Both the position numbers and the translations under genes were made by a program. A stretch of DNA of 64,000 nt from Bacteroidales bacterium. Its GTDB lineage: Bacteria; Bacteroidota; Bacteroidia; Bacteroidales; P3. Where the stretch lies: the NCBI GenBank assembly GCA_017616895.1, contig JAFZXE010000010.1, forward strand, positions 186,001 to 250,000. Direction: 5' to 3'. The notes under the pieces are model-generated. The model was not told the DNA's origin. It searched no databases and was given only the letters and a program-made list of their open reading frames with translations. The stretch's first letter is position 1, and the number at the start of each line of letters is the position of its first letter. Of the stretch, positions 50,675 to 57,028 are shown piece after piece.

Positions 50675-52144
50675 ATGAAAAAGACATTCATACTTCTCCT
50701 TTTGGCCGGCTGTGCCTTGAACCTTTTCGCACAAAGCCAGCAGAAACGGCTCGAGCAGCACCTCTATTACCTCGCTTCCGACTCGTTGCGCGGCAGGTAT
50801 GCAGGTTCGGAGGATGCCATGAAGGCGGCACAATATATCGTCAAACAGTATGAGCAGATGGGTGTTGAGCCCTTCTACGAGAGCGGATACATACAGTCGT
50901 TCTCCAACTCTTTGGCAGGGAACAAAGTGTTCAACAACGTCATTGCCTGCATACCGGGCTCCGACCCCGCTTTGAAGGACGAGTATGTCATAATCGGTGC
51001 CCACTACGACCACCTGGGTGTAAAACACGACAAAGTCTATAACGGGGCCGACGACAATGCGTCGGGTACGGCCGCCGTCATCGAGATAGCACGCCAGCTG
51101 AAGGATCACCAGAGCGAACTTAAACGCAGCGTGATACTGGTCAATTTCGATGCCGAGGAGATAGGTCTCTTCGGGTCGAACGCCTTCGCTCAGCGGCTTT
51201 CCAGGGAGAAGAAGATTGGCAAGGTGTGTCTCATGATGAGCCTCGATATGATTGGATGGTACCGTCAGAGCGGCAAGCTTATTGTCCAGGGTACGGGCAC
51301 CATAGACGACGGCAAGAAGAAGATGAAAGAGTTGGCTGAGGCGCTCGGTGTGAATCTTAAAACCAAGAAGTTCGAACGCTCGGTGCTCACCGCCACCGAC
51401 ACCGAGGGGTTTGCCAAGAAAGGCGTTGCCACACTGGCTGTCACCACGGGTGTGAAATCGCCCTACCATAAACCGGAAGACGATGCCGACCTTATCGACT
51501 ACAAGGGATTGAGCGACATAAGCGACTATATCACCCGCTGGACGACACAGGTCTCGTCGGACGAGCTTTTCCGTCCTTCTGGTCGTGTGGCCAAGAAACA
51601 CCAAACCCAGGTGCAGCCCTTCGACCTCGGTGTCACTCTGGAACTCGGCGACAGCCGTCTCCACCACCCCTACGGCAGCGCTGTCGATGGACGCAGCCGC
51701 TTTGCCTGGAATGCCGGTCTTATGGCTCAGGTCAACTTCAAATGCAAATGGGTCGGGTTGCGTTTCGGCGCCATGTATGGTTGGTCGATGGCCAGATATA
51801 TCGACACGAGCGATGTCTTCCACCACTCCAAACGCTATTATCAGGAAGGTCTCACCGTTCCGTTGTCGGTGGTGTTCCAACTCAACACCGACTACGGTCT
51901 TTTCCACGCCGGCGTGGGCATGTACTATACCCGTGTGTTCAAAGGCGGCTTGACCAAAGAACCGGTGTGGGATTTTGTGCGCAAAGACCAGGTGGGTATG
52001 GAGTGGACGCTGGGATACCGCTATTACGGCGTCGAGACAACTATCTACGCCCGCTATCAGTTTAACGATTTCACTTATAAATCGGATATGCCCGACTTCC
52101 GCAACTTCTACTCGGGTATCCGTTTGACTTATTACTTCCTATAA
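50675..52144 (+). CDS. M28-family aminopeptidase fused to a C-terminal beta-barrel
   Basis: This 489-residue protein has a signal peptide (MKKTFILLLLAGCALNLFAQ). Residues about 20-305 form an M28 peptidase: GAHYDHLG with His110 and Asp112, GADDNASG with the bridging Asp126, NFDAEEIGLFGS (general-base Glu and metal Glu), and YHKPEDDADLIDY near 268. The last about 180 residues (310-489) alternate hydrophobic and polar residues and end LTYYFL: DLGVTLELGDSRLHH, WNAGLMAQVNFKCKWVGLRF, GVGMYYTRVF, GIRLTYYFL, like an 8-strand outer-membrane barrel. Zinc aminopeptidase activity tethered at the outer membrane is inferred. It follows the Tyr-rich protein gene and precedes the triple-repeat Cys protein gene. 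Confidence 0.85.
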   Translation: MKKTFILLLLAGCALNLFAQSQQKRLEQHLYYLASDSLRGRYAGSEDAMKAAQYIVKQYEQMGVEPFYESGYIQSFSNSLAGNKVFNNVIACIPGSDPALKDEYVIIGAHYDHLGVKHDKVYNGADDNASGTAAVIEIARQLKDHQSELKRSVILVNFDAEEIGLFGSNAFAQRLSREKKIGKVCLMMSLDMIGWYRQSGKLIVQGTGTIDDGKKKMKELAEALGVNLKTKKFERSVLTATDTEGFAKKGVATLAVTTGVKSPYHKPEDDADLIDYKGLSDISDYITRWTTQVSSDELFRPSGRVAKKHQTQVQPFDLGVTLELGDSRLHHPYGSAVDGRSRFAWNAGLMAQVNFKCKWVGLRFGAMYGWSMARYIDTSDVFHHSKRYYQEGLTVPLSVVFQLNTDYGLFHAGVGMYYTRVFKGGLTKEPVWDFVRKDQVGMEWTLGYRYYGVETTIYARYQFNDFTYKSDMPDFRNFYSGIRLTYYFL

Positions 52145-52153
52145 GACCGAACA

Positions 52154-52561
52154 ATGAAGCGTTCCGTCATAATCCTTTGTCTCGTAGCGCTCGCCTCTTT
52201 TGCTTTTACTGGCAGCGGCATCCGCAACTACCAGTGCAAGAAATGTGGCACACTCGTGTGGCAGGACCACACTCCGTCGTATAGCGGATGCCCCGCAGGT
52301 GGAAGCCATTCGTGGGTGAATCTGGGCGAGGTGGGCGACCGCAACTACCAATGTCGCAAATGCGGCACGCTGGTGCGTTCGAAGCAGACGCCTTCTTACA
52401 GCGGCTGTCCCGCTGGCAGCAGCCACTCGTGGGTATCGCTTGGCAATGTGGGCAACAACGCCTACCAATGCAAGAAATGCGGCACGCTGGTTTATAGCGA
52501 GCGCACACCGTCATATAGCGGCTGTCCGGCTGGCAGCAGCCACTCGTGGAAGAAACTGTAG
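52154..52561 (+). CDS. Exported triple zinc-ribbon-like repeat protein
   Basis: This 135-residue protein has a signal-like N-terminus (MKRSVIILCLVALASFAFTG). Three near-identical repeats of about 38 residues follow, each with CxxC (CKKCGTLV), then TPSYSGCPAG and SHSW, a C-x2-C-x~14-C-x~5-H set that could hold zinc. Repeats 2 and 3 are closest to each other, as expected from tandem duplication. It lies 9 bp after the M28-barrel gene. The function is unknown; similar single or double repeats occur in exported proteins of Bacteroidales. Confidence 0.8.
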   Translation: MKRSVIILCLVALASFAFTGSGIRNYQCKKCGTLVWQDHTPSYSGCPAGGSHSWVNLGEVGDRNYQCRKCGTLVRSKQTPSYSGCPAGSSHSWVSLGNVGNNAYQCKKCGTLVYSERTPSYSGCPAGSSHSWKKL

Positions 52562-52584
52562 TGTATCTGTGATAAGGCGGCCCC

Positions 52585-53133
52585 TCAGTCGTTTGCCCCA
52601 ATCTCTTTAAGGTTCTCGCTAATCATCTCTTTCAGGTATTTGATTATCGAGAGGTCGTTCATCGACATACCGCCCAGCGCCTCCTTCACTTCGTCGGTGT
52701 CGAAGACAAATTCGTCCTGGTCGGTGATGTGCTTGTAGATGAAATGTATGTCCTCGTGTTGCGATACGAGCATCACTATCGTACCAGTCAAATCGCCCAT
52801 CGGCGGGCGGTCCCAGTGGTTGTGCTGAAACCAGAACTCCAGTCGTGTGCCTTTGCCCACCTCGCTGGTCAGCTTCATCCCGCCGCCGCAGTTCTCGGTG
52901 TTCATCTTTATGAGCGGCAACCCCAAGCCCACCTTGCGAGTGGTGCGAGTGGTAGTGTAGGGGTCGGTCACCTTCGCCATAAACTCTGGCGTCATACCTT
53001 TGCCGTTGTCCTCTATCACGAAGTGGTAGTCGTTCTTGAGGATGCTGTCGGTTATGGTGAGGTATATGTCTTTCGCGTTGGCGGCGATGGAATTTTCCAT
53101 CAGGTCGTAAACATGCAACGAGAGTTCTTTCAT
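52585..53133 (-). CDS. HATPase_c protein of the hydrogenase-like operon
   Basis: This 182-residue protein has a GHKL ATP-binding fold: HVYDLMENSIAANAKDIYLT (N-box, Asn14), VIEDNGKGMTPEFM (G1, about 39-52) and KVGLGLPLIKMNTENCGGGM KLTSEVGKGTRLEFWF (G2 and G3, about 67-102). There is no HisKA or sensor domain. Such small ATPases occur next to [FeFe]-hydrogenase-like proteins with PHP and DRTGG partners in anaerobes. The long C-terminal tail (DEFVFDTDEVKEALGGMSMN DLSIIKYLKEMI) is not part of the ATPase fold. It is the last gene of the operon. Confidence 0.88.
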   Translation of the reverse strand: MKELSLHVYDLMENSIAANAKDIYLTITDSILKNDYHFVIEDNGKGMTPEFMAKVTDPYTTTRTTRKVGLGLPLIKMNTENCGGGMKLTSEVGKGTRLEFWFQHNHWDRPPMGDLTGTIVMLVSQHEDIHFIYKHITDQDEFVFDTDEVKEALGGMSMNDLSIIKYLKEMISENLKEIGAND

Positions 53134-53170
53134 GATGATAATGAAGGTTGAAACGGATAGTAGTTTTTAA

Positions 53171-53971
53171 TTAATTGCTCTGCCCGAGCACGGGCCCCTG
53201 TCCGGGCACGCCCCTGAACGCCGTCGTGTCTATCCACCGTTCGTCTTCGCTTTTGAGCGCTTTGTGGAATTCGTCGAAACAGCGGTGTTTCATATAAATG
53301 ATGTTATAGACATCGCCGATGTTGTTGACGAAATGGGCGTCGCTGTCGGTGATGAAGCCGAACTTCTTCAGGTACGCGTTCTTCTTCAGGAAGTCTTCTT
53401 TGGTGACGAATTTGTTTATCTCCAATCCGTCGGCCCGCAGGTCGGGCGGCACGAATCCCAGCTGGCTGGTGAGCGATGTCGTCCCTTTGTTGACGTGTGC
53501 CGGGATGAAAAGGCCGCCTATGCGGTGCACCTCTTCGTATATGCCGTCGATATCGACATCGATGCCGTTAAGCAGATGATACTCTTCTTCGCCAACAATC
53601 TCTTCGTTTTCATCGACAATCAGCTGGTAGCCGAACCTGTCTTCGTCGTTGGGTATCTTGGGCAGATGTTCGTCGAGAAACTGCTGGAATTGGTCAAGCT
53701 GCTCGTCTGTCTCGAAATATGCGAGGCAGTGGGCCTCCTCTTGCGATGTGACCTCCACGCCTCCCAATACGAAAAGCCCTTTGTCGCGTCCAATCTTCTG
53801 CGTCACCTTCACCTGTCGTGTGGTGTTGTGGTCGGTGATCGCAATCATGTCCAACCCTCGCTCCAGCGCGCGGTTGACTATGTTGATGGGGCTCATCTCC
53901 AAGTCGCCACACGGCGAGAGCACAGTATGTATGTGCAAGTCGGCTTTGTATGGATGCAGTTCTTCGGGCAT
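53171..53971 (-). CDS. PHP-domain protein of the hydrogenase-like operon
   Basis: This 266-residue protein has the PHP metal sites DLHIHTVLSPCGD (about 11-23), MIAITDHNTTRQ (about 42-53), a GGVEVTSQEEAHCLAYF segment and DSDAHFVNNIGD (about 208-219). PHP proteins are metal-dependent phosphoesterases. The exact substrate is unknown, but this class regularly neighbours DRTGG and hydrogenase genes in Firmicutes and Thermotogota, where it is linked to redox signalling. It is the fifth of six genes. The next gene lies 37 bp downstream. Confidence 0.9.
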   Translation of the reverse strand: MPEELHPYKADLHIHTVLSPCGDLEMSPINIVNRALERGLDMIAITDHNTTRQVKVTQKIGRDKGLFVLGGVEVTSQEEAHCLAYFETDEQLDQFQQFLDEHLPKIPNDEDRFGYQLIVDENEEIVGEEEYHLLNGIDVDIDGIYEEVHRIGGLFIPAHVNKGTTSLTSQLGFVPPDLRADGLEINKFVTKEDFLKKNAYLKKFGFITDSDAHFVNNIGDVYNIIYMKHRCFDEFHKALKSEDERWIDTTAFRGVPGQGPVLGQSN

Positions 53972-54033
53972 TCGATCACTAGGTTAATCGGTCATCCCTT
54001 CCAATCAAACACTTAAACAATCAAATGCTCGAG

Positions 54034-54366
54034 CTATTTTAACAACTCATAGATTTTCCCCACCGTCTCGTAGGTCTGCATCGAGGTGCTGAGGAACGGT
54101 ATGCCTTCTTCGTTGCTCTGCTCCAGCGTGTCTTCGGCTGCCTGCTGGTTTTTCACCAGTATCACGCACGCCAGCTCTTTCAGCGAGGCTATCGCCATCA
54201 CGTTCTTGTGTGTCTGAAGTGTCACCCACACGTTGCCCATCTCGGCGTTGCCCATCACGTCACTCAGGAGGTCCGACACATAGCAGCCTTCGATTTCTCT
54301 ATCCAATCCGCTCTCGCCCGAGAGCACTTTCAGTTGCAGTTTTTCAACCAGTTCTTTTACTTTCAT
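54034..54366 (-). CDS. DRTGG-domain protein 1 of the hydrogenase-like operon
   Basis: This 110-residue protein (MKVKELVEKLQLKVLSGESG) is a stand-alone DRTGG domain with GCYVSDLLSDVMGNAEMGNV WVTLQTHKNVMAIASLKEL. DRTGG domains bind nucleotides or act as dimer modules, as in phosphotransacetylase and CBS-linked proteins. A paralogue lies at 56441-56782 in the same operon. The two share the layout SDLMSDV..., GN/CN...T, and a C-terminal MQTYETVGKIYELL versus YSLFKACGLLYEAG. Confidence 0.85.
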   Translation of the reverse strand: MKVKELVEKLQLKVLSGESGLDREIEGCYVSDLLSDVMGNAEMGNVWVTLQTHKNVMAIASLKELACVILVKNQQAAEDTLEQSNEEGIPFLSTSMQTYETVGKIYELLK

Positions 54367-54408
54367 AGTGTATTTTGTGTTTTATTGTAAACTTTTAAAA
54401 AGTGAACC

Positions 54409-55791
54409 TTATTCTTTGTTCCTCAATTCTCCCGAGATGCGGTTTCCGCCCCAGATGTTCTGCATCATGTCTATACATTCTTCGGGCGTCATCTGTCCCG
54501 TCCGCTCCAGATATCTCTGGTAGAACACACAGTCTTTAATGCTTCCTTTGCCGCACACGTGGTCGGTCACGAGCGAGTCGCAGGTCGGCGAGCCGCACAA
54601 TCCGCAGTCAATCTGTGGCAGACATTCTTTCAGCCGACGTATCTTCTCCATCTTCTCGAGTGCTTTCGAGATGTCGGGGTCGAGCGTCAACACCGAACGC
54701 GGCTGCACCGCCTCCACACCGCTGCATTCTATCAGATATTCTTTGTGGGCGTCCATCTCCCTCTCTCTCGGCACTTCGCCGTTTCTCTCCCTCTCGGCAG
54801 CCTTCCTCGCTCGGCCGTACATGCGTTCGCTGCACAGGAAGCGGTTTTCGCACGATAGCGTAGCGCCTGCGCACGACTGGTCGCAAGCCCTCAACTCCAG
54901 AAACTGCACTCCTTCTATCTCGTCATTCTCAAGCTTCTCGAGGAAATCTATCACGTTGTGTATTCCGTCAATCGAATACGACCGTTTCGCCATGCAGATG
55001 CGCCTCTCGCCGTTGGTCAGAGTCGAGAGTATCGCGTCGGCCGACAACCTCGGCGTCTCGAGCGGCGGAAACACGTAGTTCTTTCCCTGCTCCTTGATTT
55101 TCTTGAACACTATGTTGTACAGCGAATCCATATTGATTACGCCGTCTATTATCGACTTCACTTCGCCCACAGGGCTTTTCACCGCCGCTATCTTCGCCGC
55201 GCACGGCGTCACGTAGAATATCCCAATCTCGCTTCGCGGCACCCCTTGGTCGGTGAGCTTCTTCAGCGCGTATGTCGCCGAGATGTCGAGCGGCGCCTTC
55301 AGCGGTATTATGTTATCCACCAGCGACGGATATTTCACCTGTATCAACCGCACTATCGCGGGGCAGAAGCTCGATATCAGCGGCTCTTTGTCTTTGTTCT
55401 CCATCGCATAGCGGTTCTTCGCTTCGGCGTAAATCAGGGCTGACGACTCCACCTCGAACACATGTCTGAACCCTAAGTCTTTCAGCGCCGCATATATACG
55501 CGACACACGTATCTCGTCGGGAAATTGTCCCAGAAACACCGCCGGTATCAGCGCCACGCTGTGCGGATAGTTGTGTATCTCGCCGAAGTCGTCTTCCATT
55601 ATCTGGAACGCCTTCATCGGACACTCCGAGTAGCACACCCCGCAGTCGATACACCGCTCGCCGTCTATATGCGCCTTCCCGTCCCTTATCCTTATCGCCT
55701 CCGTCGGGCATATCTTCATACAATGCGAGCACCCTATACAGCGATCCCCGTCAACATAAAGTGAGTGAAAAAATCCTTGTCCGTTTTCCAT
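54409..55791 (-). CDS. Divergent [FeFe]-hydrogenase-like protein, candidate redox sensor
   Basis: This 460-residue protein has two N-terminal 4Fe-4S ferredoxin motifs (Cys18, 21, 24, 28 and Cys47, 50, 53, 57), an H-cluster domain, and a C-terminal Cys set (390, 396, 399, 404, then 413 and 421) of the FES type (CLPQIDCGLCGSPTC). The four H-cluster Cys are kept: 143 (SSFCP), 197 (VTPC), 303 and 307 (RACDQSCAG). The usual proton-shuttling Cys before Cys143 is Phe142, and L2 reads TPC. This fits the putative sensory [FeFe] hydrogenase groups rather than a fast H2-evolving enzyme. Neighbours are DRTGG, PHP and two HATPases. It lacks large-subunit and maturation genes in this window. Confidence 0.9.
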   Translation of the reverse strand: MENGQGFFHSLYVDGDRCIGCSHCMKICPTEAIRIRDGKAHIDGERCIDCGVCYSECPMKAFQIMEDDFGEIHNYPHSVALIPAVFLGQFPDEIRVSRIYAALKDLGFRHVFEVESSALIYAEAKNRYAMENKDKEPLISSFCPAIVRLIQVKYPSLVDNIIPLKAPLDISATYALKKLTDQGVPRSEIGIFYVTPCAAKIAAVKSPVGEVKSIIDGVINMDSLYNIVFKKIKEQGKNYVFPPLETPRLSADAILSTLTNGERRICMAKRSYSIDGIHNVIDFLEKLENDEIEGVQFLELRACDQSCAGATLSCENRFLCSERMYGRARKAAERERNGEVPREREMDAHKEYLIECSGVEAVQPRSVLTLDPDISKALEKMEKIRRLKECLPQIDCGLCGSPTCDSLVTDHVCGKGSIKDCVFYQRYLERTGQMTPEECIDMMQNIWGGNRISGELRNKE

Positions 55792-55805
55792 ACGCGTCCG
55801 TTTTT

Positions 55806-55948
55806 CTTACTTAAAACTTAAAACTTGAACCTTGAAACCCTTAAACCTTTAAAACCCTTAAAATCTTTCAAACCTTTAAAACCTTTTCAACCATTCAAAC
55901 CTTTTCAACCTTTAAAACCTTTAAACCTTTTCAAACCTTTTCATCCCT
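55806..55948. repeat. AACCTTT/CTTTTCAAC tandem tract
   Basis: About 140 bp of words with a 7- to 9-bp rhythm (CTTAAAA, CTTGAAC, CTTTAAAAC, CTTTTCAAC) fill the gap between the hydrogenase-like gene and its upstream HATPase. A weaker relative is at about 3826-3860. Confidence 0.88.
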
Positions 55949-56362
55949 TCAACCAAACGCCACTTCCATCTCCACCGTAGTTCCCACGCCCACCTCCGAC
56001 GTCACGTTCAGTTTATCGACGTTCTTCTGCATGTTCGGCAATCCCATTCCGGCGCCGAATCCCATATCCCTCACCTCCGGTCGCGCCGTCGAGTAGCCTT
56101 CCTGCATCGCGAGGGCGATGTCCGGTATTCCAGGACCTTTGTCCGCCACCGTCATCTTTATCTTGTCCGAATCGATATCCACCAGCACCTTCCCGCCATA
56201 GGCGTGCGCTATAGCGTTCACCTCTGCCTCATACAGCGCCACCACAACCCGCTTTATCACCGCCGGCTGCACGTTCAGCTGCTTCAGCGTCTTCTTCACC
56301 GAGCTCGACGCCGTCCCCGCATTCACAAAATCCCCCTCCACCACAGTATATTCCAAATGCAT
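55949..56362 (-). CDS. SpoIIAB/anti-sigma-like HATPase of the hydrogenase-like operon
   Basis: This 137-residue protein has a GHKL fold: VVVALYEAEVNAIAHAYGGK (N-box, about 39-58), MTVADKGPGIPDIALAMQEG (G1), RDMGFGAGMGLPNMQKNVDK (G2, about 97-116) and VGVGTTVEMEV. It matches the anti-sigma-factor/SpoIIAB-like serine kinase group. No sigma factor is adjacent, so its role is more likely in the hydrogenase-linked signalling unit. The second gene of the operon. Confidence 0.88.
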   Translation of the reverse strand: MHLEYTVVEGDFVNAGTASSSVKKTLKQLNVQPAVIKRVVVALYEAEVNAIAHAYGGKVLVDIDSDKIKMTVADKGPGIPDIALAMQEGYSTARPEVRDMGFGAGMGLPNMQKNVDKLNVTSEVGVGTTVEMEVAFG

Positions 56363-56409
56363 AATCTTCCAGTTTTACTTTAAAAATTCATTTGTCAATT
56401 CACCTTTCG

Positions 56410-56444
56410 AAATTCAAAATTCGAAATTCAAAATTCAAAATTAG
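56410..56444. repeat. 7-bp tandem array AAATTCA/AAATTCG
   Basis: AAATTCA, AAATTCG, AAATTCA, AAATTCA and AAATTAG are in register. The last unit overlaps the stop codon (56441-56443) of the DRTGG gene, so the array helps to form a gene end. Confidence 0.9.
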
Positions 56445-56782
56445 TATAGCGGCTCCAATCCCGCCTCATACAGCAATCCGCAAGCCTTGAACAGCGAGTA
56501 CGGACACGCTATTATCGTCATGTCGTTCTCCTCCGCCAGCTCCAGCATATCCTCGCTCGGCTTCTTGTTTCTCACTATTATCGCCACCTCCAATCCCGCC
56601 ATATCGCAGGTCCTGATGGTTTGCACATTGCACAATCCCGTCAGCAGTATCGGCGTGTCCTTCAATGTCAGCACGTCGCTCATCAAATCCGAGGCAAACG
56701 CCTTCGTCACCTCTTCGTCCAGCCGTCCTTCGCCGACGCACACTTCCGCGTCCAGCAACGTCACGATTTCTCTTAGTGTCAT
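56441..56782 (-). CDS. DRTGG-domain protein 2 of the hydrogenase-like operon
   Basis: This 113-residue protein (MTLREIVTLLDAEVCVGEGR) follows the DRTGG pattern: AFASDLMSDVLTLKDTPILL TGLCNVQTIRTCDMAG, then LEVAIIVRNKKPSEDMLELA, MTIIACPYSLFKACGLLYEA. It is the first gene of the six-gene minus-strand operon and a distant paralogue of the DRTGG gene at 54034. Its stop lies in a heptamer array. A TATATTTG (56866-56859, minus) 77 bp upstream is the likely -7 element. Confidence 0.85.
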   Translation of the reverse strand: MTLREIVTLLDAEVCVGEGRLDEEVTKAFASDLMSDVLTLKDTPILLTGLCNVQTIRTCDMAGLEVAIIVRNKKPSEDMLELAEENDMTIIACPYSLFKACGLLYEAGLEPLY

Positions 56783-56858
56783 ATTTCTCTTTTCTTTGTT
56801 GTTTATTAATCAGATAACATATCTTCCCCATCAGAGTTCCATCCCCCGACGGAGATTG

Positions 56859-56866
56859 CAAATATA
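56859..56866 (-). promoter_or_regulatory. -7 element of the hydrogenase-like operon
   Basis: The minus strand reads TATATTTG, matching TAnnTTTG, 77 bp before the start at 56782. A TTG at 56891-56889 lies 22 bp upstream, a little farther than usual. Confidence 0.6.
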
Positions 56867-56946
56867 CGAAAAAAAACATTTCATTACTCAAGACGCAGAT
56901 TTTTATTGTCTTATTCCAAGTAATAGTACTTTTAACACCGTCGCGA

Positions 56947-56976
56947 TTGTCCATTTCAAAAATAGGTGTATCTTCG
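56947..56976 (+). promoter_or_regulatory. Promoter of the T9SS adhesin gene
   Basis: TTG (56947-56949), 19 bp, then TATCTTCG (56969-56976) match the Bacteroidota layout with one base off in the -7 element. It lies 53 bp before the ATG at 57029. Confidence 0.7.
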
Positions 56977-57028
56977 CATACTATTTCTTTGAATTCAATT
57001 TTTATTAATAATTAAAATTCAAAACATT

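Noticed and set aside
54409-55791. Energy-conserving H2-producing hydrogenase
   Set aside because: Phe142 replaces the proton-relay Cys, no NADH-binding subunits are adjacent, and the partners are signalling-type proteins.
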